From contig DNVW01000012.1 of assembly GCA_003507395.1 (NCBI GenBank), forward strand, positions 95,069-159,068: DNA of 64,000 nt, in the 5' to 3' direction. Shown piece after piece: positions 48,366 to 57,731 of this stretch (positions are counted from its first letter, which is position 1; each line of letters starts with the position of its first letter). Source of the stretch: Clostridiales bacterium. GTDB lineage: Bacteria; Bacillota; Clostridia; TANB77; CAG-508. The translations under genes were made by a program, and so were the position numbers. The notes under the pieces are model-generated. The model was not told the DNA's origin. It worked only from the letters and a program-made list of their open reading frames with translations, and ran no database searches.

Positions 48366-49184
48366 TTATGCTGTTTTTATTTCTAAACGTAGTTTATCAG
48401 CAATCATTGCAATAAATTCGCTATTTGTAGGTTTCCCCTTTGCAGCTGACACTGTATATCCAAAAATATTTTCAACTGTATCTTGTTGTCCTCTTCCCCA
48501 AGCTACCTCTATTGCGTGGCGAATTGCACGTTCTACTCTTGATGGAGTTGTTTTATATTTTTTTGCAATCTCAGGATATAATTGTTTTGTTATTTGATTA
48601 ATAACATCTATATCTCCTATTACCATCATTATTGCCTCTCTCAAATATTGATATCCTTTTATATGTGCAGGAACTCCTACTTCATGTATCACATTAGTTA
48701 CTAATGCCTCTAAATTTTCTTCATTCTTTTTATCTTCTGGAGCTATATCTATATATTGCGTTTTTATCTCTCTTGTCATGTAGTTTCCTTTTATTGGAGC
48801 TGGTTGATAGAATTTTAGCTCCCTAATTCTTTTTATTAGTAGTTTTATTTCAAAAGGTTTTACTATGTAATATTGTGCGCCTAAGCTTATTGCTTTTTGC
48901 GTAATTTTGTCTTGTCCGACTGCTGACAACATTATAAATAATGGCTTTCTCTCCATTTTTGAATCATTTACTCTTTCTAATACGCCTAATCCATCTACAT
49001 GTGGCATTATCATATCTAATAATACTACATCTGGATTTGTTTCTAATATCATTTGATATGCTTCTGTCCCATCTTTAGCTCGTCCTACTATTTCCATACC
49101 TTCTTCTCTTTCTAAGTACCCCATTAATGTCATTGCAAAATCGTAATTGTCATCTGCTATTAAAATTCTAATATTATCGCTCAC
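48366..49184 (-). CDS. spo0A: Sporulation master regulator Spo0A
   Basis: Response regulator that commits the cell to sporulation by binding 0A boxes when phosphorylated. 272 residues. Receiver with [13 protein letters not shown], phospho-Asp in [13 protein letters not shown] and Lys in YIVKPFE. A short hinge leads to the Spo0A_C effector domain with the near-invariant [36 protein letters not shown] and [16 protein letters not shown]. spoIVB, the usual upstream neighbour, is absent. Confidence 0.98.
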   Translation of the reverse strand: MSDNIRILIADDNYDFAMTLMGYLEREEGMEIVGRAKDGTEAYQMILETNPDVVLLDMIMPHVDGLGVLERVNDSKMERKPLFIMLSAVGQDKITQKAISLGAQYYIVKPFEIKLLIKRIRELKFYQPAPIKGNYMTREIKTQYIDIAPEDKKNEENLEALVTNVIHEVGVPAHIKGYQYLREAIMMVIGDIDVINQITKQLYPEIAKKYKTTPSRVERAIRHAIEVAWGRGQQDTVENIFGYTVSAAKGKPTNSEFIAMIADKLRLEIKTA

Positions 49185-49302
49185 TATTCATTTCCCCCTA
49201 ATAAAAATATTTGTAAATTTTTTACAATTTGAATTATATTATGTTTGGCAAAAATTTGCAATAGTTTTTCTGGAAATTTTTTCTAGTTTTCTTTTTGTTT
49301 GT

Positions 49303-49926
49303 TCATTTTTCAACGTTTTTTCTTATACACTTTTTTCTTATTATTTTATATTCTAATATTTTCAGGCTAGTTTCTTTCATTATTTTCTCTTTTTCGACAA
49401 AATTCGTCTCTACTAAGCATGTTATACAATCGCTATATTTTATATCTACTACATTAATGTTATTTTTATTACAATAATATTTAAATTTTTCTAAGTCTTG
49501 ATAATTTAGTTTAATTTCGATTTCTACTCCTTCTTCTTCAAATACGATTTTAGCATTTCCAATTGCTTTTAATGTTGATTCCGAATATGCTTTAACCAAG
49601 CCACCTGTTCCTAAAAGTATCCCTCCAAAATACCTAGTAACAATAACCACAATATTTACTAAGTCGTTTTTTTCTAGTATATTTAATATTGGCATCCCTG
49701 CAGTTCCTGCTGGCTCTCCATCATCATTAGACTTGCTTATTATCTCCGTATCATTTGCAATTCTGTATGCATAGCAATGATGTCTTGCAGTATTATTTTT
49801 TCTTTTAATTTGTTTTATCTTTTCTTCTGCTTCTGTAATAGATTTAATATAAAATACATTAGCAATAAATTTCGACTTTTTTTCCGTTATATCCGCTTCT
49901 CCATCATTTTCAATCGTTTTAAACAT
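49303..49926 (-). CDS. YigZ/IMPACT family protein
   Basis: 207 residues from ATG 49926 (GGGAGGTGC upstream), overlapping the preceding FAD enzyme gene by 8 bp. N-terminal UPF0029 domain with KKSKFIANVFYIKSITEAE, ARHHCYAYRI, SNDDGEPAGTAGMPIL and the YFGGILLGTGGLVKAYS block; C-terminal DUF1949-like domain. The family has been tied to translation or stress control by homology to eukaryotic IMPACT; the bacterial role is not firm. Confidence 0.92.
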   Translation of the reverse strand: MFKTIENDGEADITEKKSKFIANVFYIKSITEAEEKIKQIKRKNNTARHHCYAYRIANDTEIISKSNDDGEPAGTAGMPILNILEKNDLVNIVVIVTRYFGGILLGTGGLVKAYSESTLKAIGNAKIVFEEEGVEIEIKLNYQDLEKFKYYCNKNNINVVDIKYSDCITCLVETNFVEKEKIMKETSLKILEYKIIRKKCIRKNVEK

Positions 49927-51184
49927 TAGAAGCACCTCCCGCAGTATATCCTGTTGAATATGCGATTTGAAGATTAAACCCACCTGTATATGCATCTACA
50001 TCAATAATTTCTCCTGCAAAATATAATCCACTTACTATTTTTGATTCCATTGTTTTAGGATTAATTTCTTTTATATCAACTCCACCTGCTGTAACAATTG
50101 CCTCTTCTATAGGTCTAAAATCATATAGTGTTACTTCCAGATTTTTTATTAACTGTACTAATTTTGTTCTTTCCTCTTTTGTTATTTCATTTACTCTTTT
50201 ATTAGGATCTATTTTTGACAATTTTATTATAGGTTCTATTATCTTTTGAGGTAATAAATTATCTAAGCTATTTTTAAATAATTTATTTTTTTCTTCTGCA
50301 AAATCCCTTAGAATTCTACTATCTAATTTTTGAAAATCTAATGCTGGTTTCAAATCTATATATAATTTTATATTGCCTTGCTTCATATCTTCTTTTATAT
50401 ATCTTAGTAAATGAGCCGAACCACTTAATATTATTGGTCCTGAAACTCCAAAATGTGTGAATATCATTTCTCCAAAGTCTTCGTATATTACTTTTTTATT
50501 TTTTATATCTTGAATTTTTATAGCTACATTTTTCAAACTTAGCCCTTGCATTTCTCTGCATAGTTGTAAAGACTCATTCCTTACTTCAATTGGTACTAAT
50601 GAAGGTTTTATTTTTGTTATAGTATGTCCTACTTTTTTTGCAATTTCATATCCATCACCTGTAGAACCTGTAGCAGGATAGCTCTTTCCTCCTGTCGCTA
50701 ATATTATCTTATCTGCCTTAATAGTTTTTTCTTCTCCATTATGAGAAAAAGTTACTCCTATTACTTTACCTTCTCTTAATAATATTTCTTCCACCTTTGT
50801 ATTAGTTTGTATTTTAACACCTAATCTTTTAAGCCTATTTAATAAAGCTTGCAAAACATCTTGAGATTTATCTGTAATTGGAAATACCCTATTTCCTCTT
50901 TCTACTTTTGTTTGCAAGCCTTCTTCTTTTAAAATATTTAAAATATCGTCATTTGTAAAGTTATTAAAGCAGCTGTATAAAAATTTTCCATTTCCCGGAA
51001 CATTTTTTATAAATTCATCAATAGGAATACTGCTTGTTATGTTGCATCTTCCTTTACCTGTAATTAGTAATTTTTTCCCAAGCATATTCATTTTTTCTAA
51101 TATTGTTACATCATCTTTGTTCATACCAGCAGAAATTGCTGCTAACATCCCTGCTGGTCCCCCACCTATTACTATAACTTTCAC
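49919..51184 (-). CDS. HI0933/YhiN-type FAD-dependent oxidoreductase
   Basis: Flavoprotein of 421 residues with an N-terminal FAD-binding fold (VIVIGGGPAGMLAAISAG), a central insertion, KLLITGKGRCNIT-type family motif and LATGGKSYPATGSTGDGYE. The C-terminus has the second FAD contact GLYFAGEIIDVDAYTGGFNLQIA. Substrate is unknown for the family. Its end is coupled to the YigZ gene. Confidence 0.93.
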   Translation of the reverse strand: MKVIVIGGGPAGMLAAISAGMNKDDVTILEKMNMLGKKLLITGKGRCNITSSIPIDEFIKNVPGNGKFLYSCFNNFTNDDILNILKEEGLQTKVERGNRVFPITDKSQDVLQALLNRLKRLGVKIQTNTKVEEILLREGKVIGVTFSHNGEEKTIKADKIILATGGKSYPATGSTGDGYEIAKKVGHTITKIKPSLVPIEVRNESLQLCREMQGLSLKNVAIKIQDIKNKKVIYEDFGEMIFTHFGVSGPIILSGSAHLLRYIKEDMKQGNIKLYIDLKPALDFQKLDSRILRDFAEEKNKLFKNSLDNLLPQKIIEPIIKLSKIDPNKRVNEITKEERTKLVQLIKNLEVTLYDFRPIEEAIVTAGGVDIKEINPKTMESKIVSGLYFAGEIIDVDAYTGGFNLQIAYSTGYTAGGASNV

Positions 51185-51193
51185 TTCATTCTC

Positions 51194-52438
51194 CTACAAT
51201 ATATTTTCTATTGCTCTCATAACACCTATTTTTCCATATTCGTATGTAAGTCCTCCTTGCATAAATGCAATATATGGTTCTCTTATTGGAGCATCACACG
51301 AAAGTTCAATTGATGATCCTTGTGTAAACGCTCCTGATGCCATTATTATTTTATCTGTATATCCTGGCATATCCCATGGTTCTGGTATACTACTACTATC
51401 TATAGGTGAACCCATTTGAATTCCCTGACAATATTTAACTAACTTTTCTGGATTACCAAATTCTATAGTTTGAACAATATCCGTTCTTTTTTCATCATAT
51501 CTTGGATTGGTTTTATATCCTAAATTTTCTAACATTTTACTTGCAAATATAGCTGTTTTTAAGCTATTTGCAACTACGGAAGGTGCCATAAATATTCCTT
51601 GTAATATATTTTTATTAATTCCTAATGTTGCCCCCACTTCTTTTCCTAATCCTGGCGCTGTTAATCTTTCTGCTGCAAGTTCTACTAATTTTTTATTTCC
51701 TGCTATATATGCTCCATTTGGTACAATTCCGCCACCTAAATTTTTAATTAATGAACCTACTACAACATCTGCTCCTATTTCAGTTGGTTCTATTTTATCT
51801 ACAAATTCTCCATAACAATTATCCACCATAATAATTGATGTTTTATTTACTTGTCTTATTACTTTAATTACTTCTTGTATTTTATCTAGAGATATACTAC
51901 TTCTTAATGCATATCCTCTTGAACGTTGTATTTCTATTAGCTTTATATCATTTTGTGATACTCTTTTTTCTATTTCTTCATAATTAAAATCATCTTCTTT
52001 TAAATCAATTTGTTCATATTTTACTCCATATGATTTTAATGAACTATTATTTTCTGTAATTCCTATTACCTCATCTAAAGTATCATATGGTTTACCACAT
52101 ATGCTTAGAAATGTATCATTTGGTCTTAAATAAGCAAATAAAGCTACTGTTAATGCATGTGTCCCCGATATAAATTGTGTTCTAACAAGACTATCTTCTA
52201 CATTAAATATATCGGCAAATACTTTTTCTATAGTATCTCTACCAATGTCTCCATATCCATATCCTGTTGTACTATTAAAATGCATATCTGATATATTATA
52301 TTTTTGAAATGCCTTTAATACTTTTAAAGAGTTATACTCACATATTTCCTCAACCTGTTTAAACTCATTTTGTATTTCACTTTCTGTTTTTTTAGCTAAT
52401 TCTACTATTTTGTTGCTTATTCCTATTTTTTCATACAT
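51194..52438 (-). CDS. PLP-dependent 'aluminium resistance'/methionine gamma-lyase-like protein
   Basis: 414 residues of the YnbB-type Cys/Met metabolism superfamily. It has the family start FKQVEEICEYNSLKVLKAFQ, TTGYGYGDIGRDTIEKVFA, and the PLP lysine in VVGSLIKNLGGGIVPNGAYI. The old label comes from an aluminium-resistance screen; a lyase activity is presumed but unproven. It is in an apparent operon with the FAD enzyme 9 bp downstream. Confidence 0.9.
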   Translation of the reverse strand: MYEKIGISNKIVELAKKTESEIQNEFKQVEEICEYNSLKVLKAFQKYNISDMHFNSTTGYGYGDIGRDTIEKVFADIFNVEDSLVRTQFISGTHALTVALFAYLRPNDTFLSICGKPYDTLDEVIGITENNSSLKSYGVKYEQIDLKEDDFNYEEIEKRVSQNDIKLIEIQRSRGYALRSSISLDKIQEVIKVIRQVNKTSIIMVDNCYGEFVDKIEPTEIGADVVVGSLIKNLGGGIVPNGAYIAGNKKLVELAAERLTAPGLGKEVGATLGINKNILQGIFMAPSVVANSLKTAIFASKMLENLGYKTNPRYDEKRTDIVQTIEFGNPEKLVKYCQGIQMGSPIDSSSIPEPWDMPGYTDKIIMASGAFTQGSSIELSCDAPIREPYIAFMQGGLTYEYGKIGVMRAIENIL

Positions 52439-52455
52439 TTTTATTCCTCTATTCC

Positions 52456-54198
52456 TTATTGTTCTATTTGGCTAGAATAATATTGTTCTCCCCATGCTTG
52501 GACTTTATAGTACTTTCCTATAAAACTTGGATTTTCCCATTTTAGTTCATATATTGGTTCTTGTATTATTGTTCCTTCTGAATTTACTACTCCCCATTTT
52601 CCATCTTTTTTTATTCCTGCAAACCCATAATTATTAAATTCTGTTACCATTTCATATTCGTTTTGTATTATTAGTTTATCTGCTTTATCTATAAATCCCC
52701 ATTTTCCATTTATTTTTTTAGCATAAAGTTTATTATTGGGGTATAAATTTTTGTACGAAATCTCATTGCCTGAATAATCAAAATATTTCATATCATCTTT
52801 TGAATATATTACAACATAATTTTCTTTTTTTTCTATATTTGCATTATTCATATTACATACTATTTTCATTTCTTTATTTAGTAATGTTATATTATTAGTA
52901 CTATTAATATTGGCCTGAACTATCTCTGTTCCGCTTATTTTAAATATACTATTATATTTTAAATCTGCTATTGATTTTCCAGACAAATCAATAATTCCAT
53001 TCTTTCCGTTTTTATAAATAATAAAATAATCATCTTTTATATGTTCTATATATGTGTAATTGTTTTCTATCTTTATATTATTATCTTTATCTACTATTCT
53101 ATATATTTCATTTTTATCAATTGTTATATAATAATTAGGATTAGTTGTAGGAAGTTTTGCATAAATGTTATTATTATCTAGTTTCTTTCCATTTATATCT
53201 AATACTGTAACTTCACCATCTTTTATAGCATTTACATATATTCCTCCAAACATTATACTATCATATTCTGGCTGTATTATTACTTTACCTTTTATATCAG
53301 CTATTCCGCTTTTTGAATTTCGTTGAATTATAAACATATTATTAAATAGGTTATAGCTTATATCTTCATATTCAAAATCTAATACTACTTTATTATTTTT
53401 TACTACTCCTGCTTGTCCCTCTTTAAGTACTAATAAATATACATTTTTATCATCTATTATCTCATTAATTCTACTTATTTCTGTATATTCTGGTGGCAAT
53501 AACATTTTGCCTTTTGAATTAATATACCCATATTTATAGCTATCCTCGTTTTTCTTTTTTACAATAAATCCAGATGCCTTATACATTGTTTCAGAATTAT
53601 AATAATTATCTATTGATATTTGGTCATATTCAGGTTTTATTATTATTTTGCCCTTAATGTTAATAGCTCCATATTTTTTATCTTTTTCAACTAACAACAT
53701 ACCTTCTTTATAGTTTATTGCTTTAATGCTATCATATATTGGCTCTGTAATTACTTTGTTTTCTAATGTAATTAGTCCATATTTATTATTTCTTTTATAT
53801 TTTAAAACGCTCTTTTCAAAAGGTATGCCATCCCAAGTTGACTCTGTAGGAAGGGCTTGGACACTATCATATTCAGTAAATATTTTATTACCTTTGTTAT
53901 CAAATACTTCTGTTTCATATTGTTGTAAATTTATATTATAGTCATGCATACATATAAAGACTGGTTTTGATGGATTTGGAATTTGAATTATATCATACTT
54001 AGGTTCTATCACAATTTTGCCTGTTTCATCTATTACACCATATTTTTTATTTTCATTAATTAAGTTATATTTTATTTCTGTTACTTTTTCTATTTCATAT
54101 GAACTATCTGATTTCTTCCACAAATATATAGAAATAAATCCAACTATTAAAATTAATATCAATATTATACTTAATATAACCCATTTACTTTTTTTCAT
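52456..54198 (-). CDS. WG-repeat protein with N-terminal membrane anchor
   Basis: 580 residues. A transmembrane helix lies at about 7-28, then a run of roughly a dozen WG-like repeats of about 45-50 residues, each with the pattern KYGVIDxxGKIVIEPKYD, a few degenerate (for example KWGFIDKADKLII and KWGVVNSEGTIIQEP). Such repeats form beta modules on the outside of the membrane, probably for binding. There is no catalytic motif. It is probably co-transcribed with the CNNM gene 15 bp upstream. Confidence 0.88.
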   Translation of the reverse strand: MKKSKWVILSIILILILIVGFISIYLWKKSDSSYEIEKVTEIKYNLINENKKYGVIDETGKIVIEPKYDIIQIPNPSKPVFICMHDYNINLQQYETEVFDNKGNKIFTEYDSVQALPTESTWDGIPFEKSVLKYKRNNKYGLITLENKVITEPIYDSIKAINYKEGMLLVEKDKKYGAINIKGKIIIKPEYDQISIDNYYNSETMYKASGFIVKKKNEDSYKYGYINSKGKMLLPPEYTEISRINEIIDDKNVYLLVLKEGQAGVVKNNKVVLDFEYEDISYNLFNNMFIIQRNSKSGIADIKGKVIIQPEYDSIMFGGIYVNAIKDGEVTVLDINGKKLDNNNIYAKLPTTNPNYYITIDKNEIYRIVDKDNNIKIENNYTYIEHIKDDYFIIYKNGKNGIIDLSGKSIADLKYNSIFKISGTEIVQANINSTNNITLLNKEMKIVCNMNNANIEKKENYVVIYSKDDMKYFDYSGNEISYKNLYPNNKLYAKKINGKWGFIDKADKLIIQNEYEMVTEFNNYGFAGIKKDGKWGVVNSEGTIIQEPIYELKWENPSFIGKYYKVQAWGEQYYSSQIEQ

Positions 54199-54212
54199 CT
54201 GTTCTCCTCCAT

Positions 54213-55502
54213 CTATTTATTTTTACATATTTTTACTTGTTTTATTCTCTTGTCTTCATATTCTTCAATCTTATATGTCAGTTTTTCATCTTCTATAATT
54301 GTTTCCTCTCCTTCCATTGGCAGCTCTTCTAACTTTTCTAATAAATATCCAGATAATGTTTCATAATCTCCATCTGATATTTCTATTCCTATTATTTTTT
54401 CTAAATCTCCTATGGATATATTTCCATTTACCATATAAGTATTTTCATCTATAAGCTTATATTCTAATTCTTCTTCATCATGTTCATCAAATATATTGCC
54501 AACTAGTTCTTCCAAAATATCCTCCATTGTTACCAATCCTGCTGTTCCACCATATTCATCTATTACTATTGCCATTTGCATTTTATTTTTCTGTAATTGC
54601 TTAAATAGTTTGTGTATTGGTACAGATTCTGGCACAAAATGAACCTCTTTTAATAGTTTCTTTGTATCTATTTTCTTTTTGTCTTTTAGTGCTTTTAATA
54701 TATCCTTTATTAAAACTATTCCTTTTATATTATCTATTGTTTCTTCATATATAGGTATTCTACTATATTTATATTCGTCTAATTCATCTAATACTTCATT
54801 CAAGTCTTCTGATATTTCTACTGCAAATATATCTGTTCTTGGTGTCATTATTTCAGAAGCCACCGTATCATTATATTCAAATACATTATTTAATAATTCT
54901 TTTTCTTCTTGGTCTATTGTTCCTTTTTCTTCTCCTTCATCTATCATCATTTTTATTTCTTCTTCTGTTACTATCTCTTCTTCATTTTCTTGTACTCCAA
55001 AAATTTTTGAGATTATGTTAGTAGAGAATGTTAATAATTTTACAAATGGTGCTGTTATAATAGATATGGTTTTAATTACTCCAATTGTGCCATATGAAAT
55101 TTTTTCATAATATTTCATTGCTAACCTTTTAGGTACTAATTCTCCAAATACTAATGTAAAGAATGAAAGTATTATTGTAATTAGTAGAATTGATATTGTT
55201 CTCCATGCATCAATTCCAAGTATTGGTATCCAGTTGTTTAAAATTGGAGCTAATCTATCTGCAAATGCATCTGATGCAAATGCACTTGATAAAAATCCTG
55301 CTAAAGTAATACCTATTTGAATAGTAGCTAGAAATTTGCTTGGATTTTTTAGCATTTTAGCTATTTGCTTTGCTTTTTTATTTCCCTCCTTTGCTTGCTT
55401 TTCTACTTTTGCATCATTTAATGATATAAAAGCTATTTCGCTTGCTGCAAAATATGCATTCAATAATATTAAGACAATCAATACAGCTATTTGATTTAAC
55501 AT
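54213..55502 (-). CDS. CNNM/CorC-type transporter (HlyC/CorC family)
   Basis: 429 residues: N-terminal DUF21 domain with three to four membrane helices (AASEIAFISLNDAKVEKQ), a CBS pair (VASEIMTPRTDIFAVEI; GTAGLVTMEDILEELVGNI) and a C-terminal CorC_HlyC domain. Such proteins are linked to Mg2+ or Co2+ export or sensing. A consensus promoter lies just upstream. Confidence 0.93.
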   Translation of the reverse strand: MLNQIAVLIVLILLNAYFAASEIAFISLNDAKVEKQAKEGNKKAKQIAKMLKNPSKFLATIQIGITLAGFLSSAFASDAFADRLAPILNNWIPILGIDAWRTISILLITIILSFFTLVFGELVPKRLAMKYYEKISYGTIGVIKTISIITAPFVKLLTFSTNIISKIFGVQENEEEIVTEEEIKMMIDEGEEKGTIDQEEKELLNNVFEYNDTVASEIMTPRTDIFAVEISEDLNEVLDELDEYKYSRIPIYEETIDNIKGIVLIKDILKALKDKKKIDTKKLLKEVHFVPESVPIHKLFKQLQKNKMQMAIVIDEYGGTAGLVTMEDILEELVGNIFDEHDEEELEYKLIDENTYMVNGNISIGDLEKIIGIEISDGDYETLSGYLLEKLEELPMEGEETIIEDEKLTYKIEEYEDKRIKQVKICKNK

Positions 55503-55546
55503 TAAATTGTTTCCCTCTTTCTTTAATTGTTATTTTTACATTATTT

Positions 55547-55576
55547 ATTATATATGTATTTTAGCTGTATTGTCAA
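55547..55576 (-). promoter_or_regulatory. Promoter of the CNNM operon
   Basis: TTGACA (55576-55571) and TATAAT (55552-55547) with 18 bp between them on the minus strand, ending 45 bp before the start codon. Both hexamers are perfect. Confidence 0.8.
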
Positions 55577-55603
55577 TGAAAAGTTTGGCTGATTTTAAGA
55601 TAT

Positions 55604-56896
55604 TTAGAAGCCTGTTCTCGGTAGTTTTTTCATTTCATTTTTTTCTCCAACTTTTATTTGTATTATATCATCTGGTACTTCTTTCTCTTCTTCTGCTGGT
55701 TCTTTAAAATTTTCTACTGTTACTTCTACTGTTTCATTTAGTTTTACTGTTATTTCTATCAGTTTTTTATATGGTGCATATCCTTTTGGTGCTTGTATCT
55801 CTTGTAAATAATATGTACCAGGAATAAGATTTTCTACTTCTAGATTTCCTTTTTCATCTGTTGTAAGCTCTGTATATATTATCTTTTTATTTCCATCCAA
55901 TAAATTAAATTTTGAATTTTGAAGAGGTAATTTTGTATCTCCATCTTGCTTATTTACTTTTATTTTCGTTTTATTAGCTACATATTTTTCTTGCTTTGTC
56001 ACACTTGTTGTTTCAAATTCTCCTACTGTAAGTACATAATTTTGTTTATTTTCTACTGTTGATTTTCCATATAAAATTGGATATGTTTTCAAATCTGATT
56101 TAACATTTATTGTTAATTCACCCGAATTTTCTAATTGTTTTATTGGAATCATTATTTTAAATTTTTCTTTAGATGCAAAAGTTGTCTTTTCTTTATTTTG
56201 CTCATCCACAATCTTTGCAATATTGTTATTAGTCAAATTTACTTTATATTCTTCATTTATGGCTGATGATTCCACTTTATATGTTTTGCTTATATAATTA
56301 TCATCTATATCATCTATCTCCCAATTTTCCATTTCTGAAATAATTTTAACCGTAGCTATTATTTTGGATTTATTTGAATTTCTGGCTTCACTTCTAATTT
56401 TTTTCATAGCATCTAAAACTCTTTGCCCATTGTCTGCACAAATATTAAATTTGTTCATATCATAGTCATATAGCATATCATATATAGCTAATTTGGTTGC
56501 TGTAAATGCTTCTATTTCTGTATCACATCCTAATTCTTTTGGTGTTTTAAATGGATATCCATTAATTACTGCATTCCATACCAAATTATTGGAATATATT
56601 TTTTCTGCAATTACGCTATACGAAAAATCTTCTGTCACTCCATCCTTTTCTCTATTTACGCAATATGCCGGATATTCTTTTCCTTCTTTCTCGTATACTA
56701 CAAATTGTGTTCCTATTTTTATTCCATCATATACCAAACAAATTAATTCTCCCTTAGAATATAGTTTTACTTTTGTATCTTCTTCTACCACCGTTGCTTT
56801 TGCTGTGTTTGATAACATTTGTGCTGTAAATAACATTGTACTTATCATTAGTATTATAAATATTCTTTTTATTATTTTAATTATTATTTTTTTCAT
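55604..56896 (-). CDS. Thioester/Cna_B surface protein ending at its LPxTG motif
   Basis: 430 residues from ATG 56896 (AAAGGATG upstream). A signal peptide (about 1-35, basic then hydrophobic) leads to a thioester-type N-terminal domain with PAYCVNREKDG, a beta-rich middle, and one Cna_B/SpaA-like domain (GTYYLQEIQAPKGYAPYKK) before the C-terminus. It stops immediately after KKLPRTGF: the hydrophobic anchor and basic tail that normally follow LPxTG are missing, and no other frame supplies them. The adjacent sortase suggests it was, or still is, a sortase substrate. Confidence 0.85.
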   Translation of the reverse strand: MKKIIIKIIKRIFIILMISTMLFTAQMLSNTAKATVVEEDTKVKLYSKGELICLVYDGIKIGTQFVVYEKEGKEYPAYCVNREKDGVTEDFSYSVIAEKIYSNNLVWNAVINGYPFKTPKELGCDTEIEAFTATKLAIYDMLYDYDMNKFNICADNGQRVLDAMKKIRSEARNSNKSKIIATVKIISEMENWEIDDIDDNYISKTYKVESSAINEEYKVNLTNNNIAKIVDEQNKEKTTFASKEKFKIMIPIKQLENSGELTINVKSDLKTYPILYGKSTVENKQNYVLTVGEFETTSVTKQEKYVANKTKIKVNKQDGDTKLPLQNSKFNLLDGNKKIIYTELTTDEKGNLEVENLIPGTYYLQEIQAPKGYAPYKKLIEITVKLNETVEVTVENFKEPAEEEKEVPDDIIQIKVGEKNEMKKLPRTGF

Positions 56897-56912
56897 ATAT
56901 AATTTCATCCTT

Positions 56913-57524
56913 TCATATTTCTACTGCTTGTATACATCTTCTATACTCTCTTTTATTTTCTTCACAAGTTATTAGTGTAATTCTATTATCTTTTGTATTT
57001 TGTATATATGTCCAATCTGTTTCTTTAATAATCTTATTAATATTTACTTTATACTTTCTTATGCCTTCTTGTGTTGAATAGATAATTATATCTCCTTTGC
57101 TTAAATTTTTTATATTCTCAAAAAAGTTACAATTATATCCTCTATTATGTGCAGCTAATGCTACATTTCCATTCCATTTACTACTTTCTTCAAAATGTCC
57201 TACTGTTTTTGCTATAACATCATTTGTAACACCCTCACATATTTTTGCGTCAACTTTGATTGTTGGAATTTTTATTCTCCATTCTAACACTTCTTGTTGT
57301 TGCAAATCTTCTTTTTGTTTTATATTACATTTTTCTAAATCTTTACTTACTATTTTCACTTTTTCTTTATCTTCTAATGGAAATTTCACAGAAATAATTT
57401 TATTAGATTTATTTTGAAAATTATATTGTTGATGAAAATTATAAATTACTAAATTAATCATAATATAACTAATAGATGTCAACACTAATATAAGCACAAA
57501 AATACCTCGTTTAGTATATTTCAT
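56913..57524 (-). CDS. Sortase paired with the LPxTG protein
   Basis: 203 residues from ATG 57524; the frame extends to a GTG at 57557 without a better ribosome site. One N-terminal membrane helix (about 5-28), then the sortase domain with WRIKIPTIKVDAKICEGV, catalytic His in ALAAHNRGYNCNFF, Cys in ITLITCEEN and Arg in KREYRRCI. Next to a Cna_B-type protein on the same strand, it is presumably the dedicated enzyme for anchoring or polymerising it. Confidence 0.88.
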   Translation of the reverse strand: MKYTKRGIFVLILVLTSISYIMINLVIYNFHQQYNFQNKSNKIISVKFPLEDKEKVKIVSKDLEKCNIKQKEDLQQQEVLEWRIKIPTIKVDAKICEGVTNDVIAKTVGHFEESSKWNGNVALAAHNRGYNCNFFENIKNLSKGDIIIYSTQEGIRKYKVNINKIIKETDWTYIQNTKDNRITLITCEENKREYRRCIQAVEI

Positions 57525-57696
57525 GACATATCTTACACCTTCCTTTATTTCTTTCACTTTTAATTTTGGATTATTTTTAAGACTTAAACTAATTTTATGA
57601 AATAAATTTCTAGATTAAAAAATTGCAATTTTTATTGTATATAATAATATAGTATTTTAAAGCATTTGTAAAGTTTTTTTCGTCGACATAAATTTA

Positions 57697-57731
57697 CATA
57701 TTTCGGGTCAGCTCTTACTGACCTGAAATAT
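57697..57731 (-). other. Hairpin spanning the mtaB stop codon
   Basis: ATATTTCAGGTCAG pairs with CTGACCCGAAATAT (one mismatch) around TAAGAG, so the stop codon sits in the loop. No U run follows directly, so termination would be weak; it may instead protect the 3' end of the message. Confidence 0.55.
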
